In this document: positions 26,862 through 33,795 of the stretch, piece after piece
Layout: every line of letters starts with the position of its first letter
Position numbering within the stretch: position 1 is the first letter of the stretch
From: Oscillospiraceae bacterium
GTDB lineage: Bacteria; Bacillota_A; Clostridia; Oscillospirales; Ruminococcaceae
Assembly (NCBI GenBank): GCA_017829075.1
Contig: JAGAJA010000101.1
Coordinates: 1-38,172 of the forward strand
Reading direction: 5' to 3'
DNA: 38,172 nucleotides
Made by a program: the position numbers and the translations under genes
Notes under the pieces: generated by a model
Databases searched by the model: none
The model's input: the letters and a program-made list of their open reading frames with translations, nothing else
Told to the model about the DNA's origin: nothing

Positions 26862-27602
26862 ATGAAACTGGCAATATGCGATGACAGCCCCAGATTCCTG
26901 AATGCATTCAGAACGGAACTTTTCAAGCTGGATCCCTCCATATCGCTCGTATGCTACACTTCATACGAGAAGCTGGCTTCAAGCTTTGAAATTATCCCAT
27001 TTGACGCAGTGATAATCAACGCGGAAATAGATGGTGAAAGCGGGATAGACGTTGCTTTCAGGCTGGTTCACCGGAAGCCCGGCACTGAGATCATCTTCAC
27101 GACCGACAAATGCGACAAATATGCCCAGCTCATCTTTTCGCACGCCGATGTGATGAGACCGTTCGCGTTTCTGGTTAAGCCGATTAGCCGGGTTTTCATG
27201 CAGCAGATAATCAATATGCTGTCACAGTCGCTGAAGAACCGGGGCTGCGCAACGCTTCTTATAAAGAACAGCAGCCGCGAGCTTTTCACGATCAGGTATT
27301 CCGAGATAAAGTACATAGAGCACAACAACCGCATATCATATATCCACACCGACACCGAAGTGATACCGTGCCGAAAACCGATACAGTTCTTTGAGGAAAC
27401 GCTGCCCGGTTCCTTTTTCATTCACGCTTCAAAAAGCATTCTTGTCAACGCTTCAAAAGTCACTGCGGTTCAGCAGAACATGATAACCCTGGCGAGCGGA
27501 GACAGCATCTACGCAAGCAGGAACTACCGCAAGGACTTTATAGAACAGATCGAGACATTCGCCGCTTCCGATATCAACAGCGCGGAGCCGCAGTTCATAT
27601 GA
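26862..27602 (+). CDS. LytTR-family response regulator with degenerate receiver
   Basis: ATG 26862 follows AGGAGG by five bases and gives a 246-residue protein. The receiver domain keeps the acidic pair (CDDS, Asp7-Asp8), the Thr (FTTDK) and the switch lysine (FLVKPIS), but the phospho-acceptor position reads Asn53 in DAVIINAEIDG where LDI is usual. Residues about 140-240 form a LytTR DNA-binding domain (IRYSEIKYIEHNNRISYIHT). The gene is transcribed away from the secretion cluster, and no histidine kinase is nearby. It most likely binds the shared intergenic region and controls the cluster independently of phosphorylation (inference). Confidence 0.88.
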   Translation: MKLAICDDSPRFLNAFRTELFKLDPSISLVCYTSYEKLASSFEIIPFDAVIINAEIDGESGIDVAFRLVHRKPGTEIIFTTDKCDKYAQLIFSHADVMRPFAFLVKPISRVFMQQIINMLSQSLKNRGCATLLIKNSSRELFTIRYSEIKYIEHNNRISYIHTDTEVIPCRKPIQFFEETLPGSFFIHASKSILVNASKVTAVQQNMITLASGDSIYASRNYRKDFIEQIETFAASDINSAEPQFI

Positions 27603-27606
27603 ATAT

Positions 27607-27648
27607 TGCCCCCTTGGCGCCGACAGCGGCACTAAGGGGGCAGTTTTT
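27607..27648 (+). terminator. Terminator of the LytTR gene
   Basis: TGCCCCCTT (27607-27615) pairs with AAGGGGGCA (27634-27642), followed by GTTTTT. It begins five bases after the stop codon. Confidence 0.85.
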
Positions 27649-27670
27649 CATAGGCAATTTCAAGTAAAAC

Positions 27671-27696
27671 AGCCCACAGCCGTCAGACTGTGGGCT
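27671..27696 (-). terminator. Terminator of the BlaI/BlaR1-like operon
   Basis: AGCCCACAG (27671-27679) pairs with CTGTGGGCT (27688-27696). On the minus strand it is followed by GTTTTACTT, and it lies just past the BlaR1-like stop at 27705. The stem resembles that of the recombinase terminator at 1-36. Confidence 0.75.
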
Positions 27697-27704
27697 TAAA
27701 TAGA

Positions 27705-29342
27705 TCAGTTCGCCGCTGCTTCACCTGAAGCAACTCTCACGCGGGTGATCTCACCCACGCTGTCGTCCGTGGCTCCCGCGCGCTCGACGTTAAGCACTAA
27801 CGCGCCGTCGGAATCAAGGTAGGCTCTGAATTCCGTTGTGGCTCCGTCATCGGTGGAATGCGTGTCAACGACATCTTCAAAGTACTGCACAGGCTCGCCG
27901 TTGTAATACAGCTTTCCGTCCTCGTAGGTCAGCCCGTACTGCTCGTACCTGCTGAAGAACTCCTCGTCTGATATCTCTGATTCGTTGACGTCCTTTGTCG
28001 TATGGTACTGCTCGTCAGAGGCAAGCACCGTGCCGTCGTCTTCGACGATGAACTGATACACCTCGTCCGTGCCGGACTGCCCGCCGATGTCCTCCATCAG
28101 GATATTCGACCTATCGGCAGATTGATATATCATCGTATCGTCGCTTCCGTTGACTGACTTGGATATGCGCGCGCCGTTCCTGATGTCCTCGAGATTCTGT
28201 TCGTAGAGTGCGATGGTCTCGTCCGCGACCTCCTGCGTCCAGGTGAAATCCCCGCGGTCATGCGTCCAGCCGGACGCGCCATGCTTTACAAGCTCGGCGA
28301 TGTCCTGCTTTTCCTGCTCCAGCCATGACTTGTATTCATCGTATGTCCACCACTCAACGTCAACATCGTCAGCGCTGTCGGTATCCGTAACGTAGGAATT
28401 TCCCGCCTCAGCGGCGACTGCTTCCGGTGCGGGATTTTCGGAATTTACCGCCGCGAACGCGGTGGAAGTCCCTGCGATAAGGCACGCGGAAACTATGATT
28501 CCTGCGAGCGTGGTTTTCTTGAATTTCATGATAGCTTCTATCCTTTCTCGGACGGCATTCCCGCCGAATGCGGCTCCGGTGGGAATGCTCCGCCTTTCTT
28601 CCAGCCTGATTAGCGCCATCGCGTAGTCCTCCCGCTTGCAGCCGAGCTTTTTCAGCACCGCTTCATCGCAGGAAAGCTCGATGTCCCGCCCCGCAAGCGA
28701 CAGCATCGCCCACGCCAGCGGATTGAACCAGTGCGCGCACGCAGCGGCGGTAAGTATCAGCTTCAGCAGTACGTCAAATCTGCGGATATGCACCAGTTCG
28801 TGAGCCAGCGCGAATCGCATTTCCCCGCTGTCTGTGGGCAGATTTTTCGGGAGTATTATCACCGGGTTTATCACGCCGTAGGTCAGCGGAGAGGTCACCC
28901 GGCCGCTTACCTTAACGGTGATTTTCCGGCGGAATTTCTCTGCGGCTATCCGTGAGTTTATCTCCGCGTTTTTAAGCGGCAGAGCCGTGGAAAGCTCCCG
29001 CCGGCTGCGGAGATGGAACGCGCCGATAATACCCAGCGAGAGGACAACTCCCCCCGCCCAGACGATTCCGAAAATCAGTTCGCAGTCGGGCGCGCCGCTC
29101 GTTCCGGAAACAGTTACGGCTTCCTGCGGCGATAAATCGCGGACGACCGCGTTTTCAGGCTGTGTGTTTTCATGTGGAATATTAACGGGAACCGAAAGCG
29201 GGACAAGCATTCTCAGCGCCGCGGCTGTCCATAGAATCACGAAAAGCCGCTTCGGCAGTTTGTGAATGAACAGCCGCCTTATCACAATGATGACCGCGAT
29301 AATGACCGACGCCGATATAGTCATGCTCAGCAGAGTAGTCAT
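27705..29342 (-). CDS. BlaR1/MecR1-like M56 membrane metalloprotease sensor
   Basis: The 545-residue protein has N-terminal membrane helices, a zinc protease motif HELVH (His181-His185) in a cytoplasmic loop, the typical FNPLAW segment and SCDEAVL, and a further membrane helix near residue 285. The extracellular part is acidic and does not look like a penicillin-binding domain, so the signal is probably not a beta-lactam. In this family the sensor activates proteolysis and removes the BlaI repressor. Its ATG overlaps the repressor stop (AAATGA), so the two are coupled. Confidence 0.85.
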   Translation of the reverse strand: MTTLLSMTISASVIIAVIIVIRRLFIHKLPKRLFVILWTAAALRMLVPLSVPVNIPHENTQPENAVVRDLSPQEAVTVSGTSGAPDCELIFGIVWAGGVVLSLGIIGAFHLRSRRELSTALPLKNAEINSRIAAEKFRRKITVKVSGRVTSPLTYGVINPVIILPKNLPTDSGEMRFALAHELVHIRRFDVLLKLILTAAACAHWFNPLAWAMLSLAGRDIELSCDEAVLKKLGCKREDYAMALIRLEERRSIPTGAAFGGNAVRERIEAIMKFKKTTLAGIIVSACLIAGTSTAFAAVNSENPAPEAVAAEAGNSYVTDTDSADDVDVEWWTYDEYKSWLEQEKQDIAELVKHGASGWTHDRGDFTWTQEVADETIALYEQNLEDIRNGARISKSVNGSDDTMIYQSADRSNILMEDIGGQSGTDEVYQFIVEDDGTVLASDEQYHTTKDVNESEISDEEFFSRYEQYGLTYEDGKLYYNGEPVQYFEDVVDTHSTDDGATTEFRAYLDSDGALVLNVERAGATDDSVGEITRVRVASGEAAAN

Positions 29343-29698
29343 TTCAGTTCCTCCACCAGCTTTTTCAGGCTCCGTATCTCATCGGCGGTGAGCCGCTTCG
29401 AGCCTAGCAGAGCCGCTATCAGCTTATCGGACGAGCCGTCGTACATCTTGTCGATAAGTTCGTTCGTTTCCGCTTCCTGCACTTCCCTGCGGGAGATCAG
29501 CGCGCGGCAGATAAAGCCCGGCTCCGACCTGCCCGCCGCGCCCTTGTCTATGCATTTCTTTATCACCGTGTAGGTGGTGGTCTTGCTCCAGCCGACCTGC
29601 TTGTTCAGCTTCTCCGCTATGTCCTTTGCGGAGGTATCGCCCTCCTTCCAGAGTATGTCCATAACTTTCAGTTCAGAGTCAAACAGTTTGATTTCCAT
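29339..29698 (-). CDS. BlaI/MecI/CopY-family repressor
   Basis: ATG 29698, after GAAAGGACC, gives 119 residues starting MEIKLFDSELKVMDILWKEG, the normal family start; longer frames extend into the operator. A winged helix follows (DIAEKLNKQVGWSKTTTYTV), then a C-terminal dimer helix ending SLKKLVEELK. These repressors bind as dimers to dyad operators and are cleaved after BlaR1-type signalling. The three dyads at 29713-29811 are its likely sites, giving autoregulation. Confidence 0.9.
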   Translation of the reverse strand: MEIKLFDSELKVMDILWKEGDTSAKDIAEKLNKQVGWSKTTTYTVIKKCIDKGAAGRSEPGFICRALISRREVQEAETNELIDKMYDGSSDKLIAALLGSKRLTADEIRSLKKLVEELK

Positions 29699-29712
29699 GG
29701 TTTGGGGGTCCT

Positions 29713-29811
29713 TTCTATTGCAATAGAATGTGATCACGATATCATTCTACTGCATTAGAATGGATTTGTCAAGTGCTCCGGAGAGATTTCATCATTCTAT
29801 CACAATAGAAT
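29713..29811 (-). promoter_or_regulatory. Promoter and three operators of the BlaI-like operon
   Basis: On the minus strand TTGACA (29767-29772) and TAGAAT (29744-29749) are separated by 17 bases. Three dyads share the half-site TTCTA/TAGAA: TTCTATTGCAATAGAA at 29713-29728 near the transcript start, a 7-bp-arm dyad at 29743-29762 covering the -10 and spacer, and ATTCTAT-4-ATAGAAT at 29794-29811 upstream of the -35. This is a complete repressor-controlled promoter. Confidence 0.85.
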
Positions 29812-29823
29812 AGACTGAAATAA

Positions 29824-29855
29824 AAAAATCCGGCGACCGAAGCCGCCGGATTTTT
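29824..29855. terminator. Bidirectional terminator
   Basis: AAAAATCCGGC (29824-29834) and GCCGGATTTTT (29845-29855) form an 11-bp stem with T runs on both strands. On the minus strand it ends the transcript coming from the 86-aa membrane gene cluster. Confidence 0.85.
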
Positions 29856-29859
29856 ATTC

Positions 29860-29943
29860 TCACCTGTGAAACCGCTTTTTCACGAACGCCGCCACATCAG
29901 AAATTTCGCTCGTTGACAGACGAAGATGGTGCGCACTGCACAT
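29860..29943 (-). CDS. Possible 27-residue ORF or 3' remnant of a lost gene
   Basis: A minus-strand frame from ATG 29943 encodes 27 residues ending SDVAAFVKKRFHR, and its stop lies five bases before the terminator stem. No ribosome site is visible. It looks more like the tail of a deleted gene left attached to its terminator than a functional peptide. A small inverted repeat, ATAAGGT/ACCTTAT, lies at 29954-29978 just upstream. Confidence 0.3.
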   Translation of the reverse strand: MCSAHHLRLSTSEISDVAAFVKKRFHR

Positions 29944-29995
29944 TTTCGCTCACATAAGGTTTTTAGAGGTGACCTTATTATCGACGCCCTGGGAT

Positions 29996-30256
29996 TCAGT
30001 CCCCGAAACCGCTGCAAAATCCGGCGATAAGCCCGAACAGTCCGCCAACAACACCGCCGACAGCCCCGACTGTAAGTATCAGCCAGAGGTGCGACTGCCA
30101 GAAATCACCCGTGAAGATATCCACCCAGTTCATCACGAAGATGAACGGGTACAGGAATCGTCCGAGAACGCCGATCAGCAATCCCGCGGCGGCTCCTATC
30201 AGCGCGCCGATGACCGCACCCACGACCAGTCCCACAACAGCTAATATCAGACACAT
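29996..30256 (-). CDS. Glycine-zipper membrane protein (86 aa)
   Basis: The protein is nearly all membrane: helix one is rich in GxxxG/A spacing (VVGAVIGALIGAAAGLLIGV), then a polar loop (NWVDIFTGDFWQSH), then a second Gly-rich helix (VGAVGGVVGGLFGLIAGF). Glycine-zipper proteins can oligomerise in membranes. AGGAGCTGAGG precedes the ATG. It is the last gene of the unknown operon that begins at 32845. Whether it is a pore former, an immunity factor or a structural protein cannot be told from sequence. Confidence 0.65.
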   Translation of the reverse strand: MCLILAVVGLVVGAVIGALIGAAAGLLIGVLGRFLYPFIFVMNWVDIFTGDFWQSHLWLILTVGAVGGVVGGLFGLIAGFCSGFGD

Positions 30257-30276
30257 ATTTTCCTCAGCTCCTGTCG

Positions 30277-31464
30277 TCAGACCATCTTCTTTGCCGCCAG
30301 CCTTATGTTTTTGCTCTGTTCAAGCATGGCGTTGAACGCTTTAAGGTCCAGACCGGCTTCCCTCAGCTGACCGAAAAGGAACTCCTTGAGATTGTCGTTT
30401 CCCTCAAGCTGAAGCTGCGCCAGCGCAGTTGCACCGCCCTGTATCACCAGCGACGGTGACCTCGCAAAGATACCCGCTACAGTCACCGCCGCGGACAGCC
30501 CCGCGGTCTGAACTTTTTTCCGCCTTATCGAATAGGGGTCGTACTTCGCCATCTCGTCCGCCTGCCTGTTGAGCCTGTCGATGTCTATTTCGGGCATTCT
30601 GGTGAATACTTTTCTCACCATCGCACGGGAAAGCCCCAGATATTTCGCCTGCTCGTCAGCGATTTTCCCGCAGGCTTCGGCGTTGTCCCGGAAAAGCTCC
30701 TCGGCGGTCTTTCCGCTGTAGCCGAGGTAGTCGTAGTACGTCATCAGCAGCTTCCTGCAGCTTGGATCGTCCGGGTGGGTCTCGAGGTACTCGCCGTATT
30801 TCTGGCAGTAGACCGTATACAGATAGAACGATATGCTTTCCCGTATCTTTTCGCTGTTTTCGCCCCTCAGCGCCGCTATTTCCGGAATGTCGTACAGCGG
30901 CTGCGGCTTCGCTTTCATCAGCCGCTTCTTTTCAAACGTGCCGAGCGTAAGCTGATTCCTTATCTTTCCGAGTTCGACCCTTGCCTTGAATATATCGCCC
31001 TTTTCATCGTCCTCGGCGGCGAACGAGGATATCAGCCCGTATATCTGCGCAACGCTCTTGTACCAGTCCATCTCGCGCAGGAGCTTCTCAACGCCCCTCG
31101 CCGTAGTTTTCAGCGCGGCTTCCACTCCGAGTGAAGTGCAGAATCCTATCAGCTTCCGCTGGGCTTCCATCTCTTTCTTCTTTTCCGGGTCGAGATATAT
31201 GTTGCGGGTCCACAAATTCCTGAACTTTCCGTATCTCTTGTCAAAATACTGGCTGTCGTAGGCTTCCATGACCTTTTTCTTCGCCATTTCACGGGAAACA
31301 AACTCTATCATCGGGTCTATCCGCTCGTAATTATTGCTCATCAGGGCGGCAAGCCTGCCGTAGCCTGTGGCGGCTCTCCCCGCTTCAAACTGCTCCTGGT
31401 CTATCCTTGATGTTGTTATCGTCCCGCATACGTTTTCCACCGGGTCTACTATTTCTGGTAGCAT
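30277..31464 (-). CDS. Unknown helical protein (395 aa)
   Basis: I do not recognise a family. The protein is predicted almost wholly helical and highly charged, with a more hydrophobic Ala/Gly-rich stretch near 325-360 (TAGLSAAVTVAGIFARSPSL) that could insert into membrane, and an amphipathic C-terminus. There is no signal peptide. GTGAGGCC precedes the ATG, eight bases after the coiled-coil gene. With the three neighbours it forms an operon whose products combine helical bundles and membrane helices, as seen in some membrane-acting complexes, but no direct evidence supports that here. Confidence 0.6.
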   Translation of the reverse strand: MLPEIVDPVENVCGTITTSRIDQEQFEAGRAATGYGRLAALMSNNYERIDPMIEFVSREMAKKKVMEAYDSQYFDKRYGKFRNLWTRNIYLDPEKKKEMEAQRKLIGFCTSLGVEAALKTTARGVEKLLREMDWYKSVAQIYGLISSFAAEDDEKGDIFKARVELGKIRNQLTLGTFEKKRLMKAKPQPLYDIPEIAALRGENSEKIRESISFYLYTVYCQKYGEYLETHPDDPSCRKLLMTYYDYLGYSGKTAEELFRDNAEACGKIADEQAKYLGLSRAMVRKVFTRMPEIDIDRLNRQADEMAKYDPYSIRRKKVQTAGLSAAVTVAGIFARSPSLVIQGGATALAQLQLEGNDNLKEFLFGQLREAGLDLKAFNAMLEQSKNIRLAAKKMV

Positions 31465-31471
31465 TGTGGCC

Positions 31472-31777
31472 TCACTTTCTTTTGTCGTAAATGCTGGCTA
31501 GCTCATCGACAATCGAAGAACGCTTCTTCTCCAGTTCGTTTATCTCGTCACGGTTCTTCCAAGAGCCGAACGGCTCGGATCTTTTTTCTCTTATCTGCTG
31601 TTCGGTAAGGTCCCTCTTTGAAGTCAGGTCGTTGAATTTTTCCTGGAGTTCCGCTCTTTCGCCCGACTTATCCGCAAAAGCCTTTACCACCGCGGCTATC
31701 CCTGTGACAGCCACTGTCGCCACTGTAGTTACCAGTGCCATTGCCTGCTTCATCTGTTCAATATTATGCTTTGCCAT
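31472..31777 (-). CDS. Membrane-anchored coiled-coil protein (101 aa)
   Basis: An N-terminal hydrophobic helix (MALVTTVATVAVTGIAAVVKAF) is followed by a strongly charged coiled coil (ELQEKFNDLTSKRDLTEQQI and onwards). AGGAGG lies nine bases before the ATG, and the gene sits 12 bases after the 275-aa gene. Family unknown. Confidence 0.65.
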   Translation of the reverse strand: MAKHNIEQMKQAMALVTTVATVAVTGIAAVVKAFADKSGERAELQEKFNDLTSKRDLTEQQIREKRSEPFGSWKNRDEINELEKKRSSIVDELASIYDKRK

Positions 31778-31789
31778 ATTCGATTCCTC

Positions 31790-32617
31790 CTAAAATGTTA
31801 CGTCTTCGAAATTTATCTCGTTCTCATCATAGCTGACCGTTTCTTCTGAAGTCGTCAGGTACTGCGTCATCAGCGCCGAATTGTTGATGAGCCGTCTAAG
31901 CTGTTCCGGAAAAGTTTGCCAGAAATCCGATTTCGAATCATCATAGCTGCCCATAAGGCCGCACACATCGTATCTGACCAGTTTTTCCTCAAATTCCGCA
32001 ATCTCATCGCGGAAATGTTCAAGTTTTTTCCTATGACCGCTCGCTGTCGAAACAGAAAACATTATGCAGTAACCGGCGAGTATTTCAGCTGCCGCACGCT
32101 TTGCAAGCTCGTTTTCTGTTTTGGCTTTATTGAGCCTTAAAGAGTTCCATATAAACCCAACGCCTGAAGATTCGTCGATTTTTCGTATGTAATCCACAAA
32201 GTCAGCAAGCGCTTCCTGAAGTTCATTTACAGCATGTTCCGAAAGATCCCACGCTTTTGTGAGATGATCTACGGTGTCGTTTTCATCTCCGGAGATCTTT
32301 ATCTCAGTCATTGCGCTTTTTATATCAGCGAAGGATTTTCCGACAATCAGTTTCTCTACCTGATCAATACTAGCGCTTATTGCGTTGAACTGAGCCATCT
32401 GATAGTCCATAAAGAATTTCACGACATCTTCCGGCGAACGCATTTTATATTCCTGAACAAATTCCTTGAACCCAGGGTAAGAGGAAATGTCTTCTATATT
32501 AATCCGGAAAAGGTCGTTTTCCTTTTTCAGACCCAGTTTCGAACCTATGCTGCTTAATACCTCGAACGGCTTGAACTCCATTATTTTTTCCCTTACGGCG
32601 GTAAAATCAACGCCCAT
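31790..32617 (-). CDS. Unknown helical protein (275 aa)
   Basis: The 275-residue protein is predicted helical, with heptad-like stretches (FNAISASIDQVEKLIVGKSF and DEIAEFEEKLVRYD), one moderately hydrophobic segment near 185-200 (AAAEILAGYCIMFSVSTASG) and an acidic C-terminal tail. No signal peptide, no catalytic motif. AAAGGAG precedes the ATG. It follows the Cys-rich mini-protein gene after 21 bases and leads into the coiled-coil gene, so it is in the same operon. Base composition is slightly more AT-rich than the 395-aa gene. Confidence 0.62.
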   Translation of the reverse strand: MGVDFTAVREKIMEFKPFEVLSSIGSKLGLKKENDLFRINIEDISSYPGFKEFVQEYKMRSPEDVVKFFMDYQMAQFNAISASIDQVEKLIVGKSFADIKSAMTEIKISGDENDTVDHLTKAWDLSEHAVNELQEALADFVDYIRKIDESSGVGFIWNSLRLNKAKTENELAKRAAAEILAGYCIMFSVSTASGHRKKLEHFRDEIAEFEEKLVRYDVCGLMGSYDDSKSDFWQTFPEQLRRLINNSALMTQYLTTSEETVSYDENEINFEDVTF

Positions 32618-32638
32618 AACTAACTCCTTTCGCGTGTA

Positions 32639-32845
32639 TCACGGCAATTTGCAGATGTAGTTTCCGCAGCCCGGCGTGCGGCCTTTCTTATTCGCTCCGC
32701 ATTTAAGGCACTTGTTTTCAGCCTGTCCGTTAAATTCCCACAGCCCTATCTGCGGGCACTTCGGCTCTATCGCCGTATTCATCGGGTCGTACCAGTATTT
32801 GCAGAATGCGCAGAACTTCGCTTTTGACCTTGCATTGAATATCAT
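32639..32845 (-). CDS. Cys-rich putative zinc-binding mini-protein (68 aa)
   Basis: ATG 32845, after GGAGAAA, gives 68 residues with CAFC, a lone Cys in PKCPQIG, CLKC, and two final Cys (GCGNYIC). The spacing suggests one or two zinc knuckles. Longer frames start upstream of the likely promoter region and are not favoured. It is first in the operon with the helical proteins and lies just beyond the terminator of the micro-ORF cassette. A -10-like TATAAT is at 32874-32879 on the minus strand. Confidence 0.62.
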   Translation of the reverse strand: MIFNARSKAKFCAFCKYWYDPMNTAIEPKCPQIGLWEFNGQAENKCLKCGANKKGRTPGCGNYICKLP

Positions 32846-32959
32846 CGCGTTTTCTCCTTTCTCCGCTTTGTGATTATAGTATAGCACCTTCAAGTATTGC
32901 GTTTGTGAATTTGATTTTTCGCCTTATCCGGGTACAGCCCGCATTATGGCGCAATAGTA

Positions 32960-32993
32960 AACGCCCCGGTATCCTTTCGGACATCGGGGCGTT
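32960..32993 (-). terminator. Hairpin ending the micro-ORF cassette
   Basis: AACGCCCCGGTATCC (32960-32974) pairs with GGACATCGGGGCGTT (32979-32993), with one mismatch, around TTTC. On the minus strand TTTACTATT follows, a weak U tract. Its core (CCCGGTATC, TTTCGG, ATCGGG) matches the terminator of the CRISPR array at 37475-37510. Confidence 0.7.
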
Positions 32994-32994
32994 A

Positions 32995-33030
32995 TGTTCG
33001 GTCACCTTGCGGTGAGGGGGAGATCCAGCC
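32995..33030 (-). repeat. Degenerate solitary CRISPR-like repeat
   Basis: Aligned without gaps to the 36-nt repeats at 34033-34143, about 25 of 36 positions match, including TCACC, TGCGGTG and the GGGG block. It sits directly against a terminator hairpin, exactly as the leader-distal repeats do in both intact arrays. It looks like the end of a third array whose other repeats are gone. Confidence 0.55.
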
Positions 33031-33055
33031 GCCCCCCTTGGGTCCGGACAGGGCG

Positions 33056-33139
33056 TCAGTCATCAGAATGAGAATTGACGATCGCAGTTGCGATGTTTGC
33101 GGCGGCGCCGATAATGGCAGTCAGTACAGCAGTGCTCAC
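33056..33139 (-). CDS. Micro-ORF 7: hydrophobic 27-residue peptide
   Basis: GTG 33139 follows GAAAGGAGGCGATATC. The peptide starts MSTAVLTAIIGAAANIATAI and ends in SDD. It is Ala/Ile-rich with polar residues on one face, so an amphipathic or membrane-inserting helix is likely. It is a clear relative of micro-ORF 6 (T-A-V/I-I-x-A-x-A-x-x-A-x-A-I-x-N-S). Last of seven tandem micro-ORFs. Confidence 0.62.
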   Translation of the reverse strand: MSTAVLTAIIGAAANIATAIVNSHSDD

Positions 33140-33179
33140 GATATCGCCTCCTTTCAGATAGAATCATGGTACCAGGAAA

Positions 33180-33257
33180 TCAATCCCGAGAATTAGCTAT
33201 AGCAATGGCAACGGAAGCCACAGCGCTGATAACAGCGGTAATAACGCCAGCGTTCAT
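33180..33257 (-). CDS. Micro-ORF 6: hydrophobic 25-residue peptide
   Basis: ATG 33257 follows GAAAGGAGGTGATATCA. The peptide begins MNAGVITAVISAVASVAIAI and ends in ANSRD. The pattern matches micro-ORF 7, so the two arose by duplication or are partners. The composition resembles small membrane-active peptides such as type I toxins or modulins, but no specific family is claimed. Confidence 0.62.
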   Translation of the reverse strand: MNAGVITAVISAVASVAIAIANSRD

Positions 33258-33290
33258 TGATATCACCTCCTTTCAAAAAAGTCTTGATCA

Positions 33291-33356
33291 TCACCGCACC
33301 CTGGGGTCGAGGGATTCAGCAATAAGACGAAGAATCTTGTTAAAATCAGGACACAT
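33291..33356 (-). CDS. Micro-ORF 5: 21-residue peptide
   Basis: ATG 33356 follows GAAGGGAGGTGATATTC. The peptide runs MCPDFNKILRLIAESL and ends DPRVR; it is likely a short amphipathic helix with an N-terminal Cys. Unknown function. Confidence 0.55.
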   Translation of the reverse strand: MCPDFNKILRLIAESLDPRVR

Positions 33357-33391
33357 GAATATCACCTCCCTTCACCGTGAGTTTATGCGGA

Positions 33392-33460
33392 TCAGTCGTC
33401 CTCACCGCCCAGAAGAATGCCCGCCAGAACGCCGAGCAGAAAATCACCACGATCAGTCAT
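33392..33460 (-). CDS. Micro-ORF 4: 22-residue hydrophobic peptide
   Basis: ATG 33460 follows GAAAGGAGGTGATACGC. The peptide is MTDRGDFLLGVLAGILLGG with an acidic EDD tail: a short Gly/Leu helix flanked by charges. The C-terminal acidic end is like micro-ORF 7. Unknown function. Confidence 0.58.
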   Translation of the reverse strand: MTDRGDFLLGVLAGILLGGEDD

Positions 33461-33490
33461 GCGTATCACCTCCTTTCGGGACAACGGGAA

Positions 33491-33565
33491 TCAGTAAAGG
33501 ATAAACGGACGTCTGCGGCGGGGTTTACCGAACGAACTGGGCATAGGCGCTACAATTCTTGCCAT
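33491..33565 (-). CDS. Micro-ORF 3: 24-residue basic peptide
   Basis: ATG 33565 follows GAAAGGTGGTGATATC. The peptide carries a run of five basic residues within KPRRRRPF and ends FILY, so it is cationic, unlike its hydrophobic neighbours. The motif at 33581-33592 lies directly before its ribosome site. Confidence 0.55.
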   Translation of the reverse strand: MARIVAPMPSSFGKPRRRRPFILY

Positions 33566-33580
33566 GATATCACCACCTTT

Positions 33581-33610
33581 CACTTTATACCCGAAAATCC
33601 GGGTTTTAAT
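33581..33610 (-). promoter_or_regulatory. TATAAAGTGAAAGG motif, copy 3
   Basis: Minus strand reads CCCGGATTTTCGGGTATAAAGTGAAAGG directly into the ribosome site of micro-ORF 3 (quoted in parts: CCCGGATTTTC, then GGGTATAAAGTGAAAGG). It is a shorter relative of the two copies upstream and could be an internal promoter or a processed-RNA feature. Confidence 0.35.
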
Positions 33611-33710
33611 GATCATAACCGTCAGCCCCGCCGACAAACGGGGAATAAAGCCAGCCGAGCCACATATCGTAAGGAAAAGACGGAACAATGGAATGCAAAT
33701 ATCTGTACAT
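33606..33710 (-). CDS. Micro-ORF 2: 34-residue aromatic peptide
   Basis: ATG 33710 follows GAGGGGGTATTTAT. The peptide is rich in Tyr, Trp, Phe and Pro (MYRYLHSIVPSFPYDMWLGW, then LYSPFVGG) and ends ADGYDH. Its ribosome site differs from the other six. Unknown function. Confidence 0.5.
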   Translation of the reverse strand: MYRYLHSIVPSFPYDMWLGWLYSPFVGGADGYDH

Positions 33711-33742
33711 ATAAATACCCCCTCGGAAATAAATCGTATGAA

Positions 33743-33781
33743 TCAGCGGAACATGGGAATGTCGCAGAAGTTCTTCAGCAT
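33743..33781 (-). CDS. Micro-ORF 1: 12-residue peptide
   Basis: ATG 33781 follows GAAAGGAGCTGATCAT, and the frame encodes MLKNFCDIPMFR before TGA. It is the first micro-ORF after the TATATATAGTG motif at 33796-33837, whose predicted transcript start would leave almost no 5' leader. It could be a leader peptide rather than a product. Confidence 0.42.
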   Translation of the reverse strand: MLKNFCDIPMFR

Positions 33782-33795
33782 ATGATCAGCTCCTT

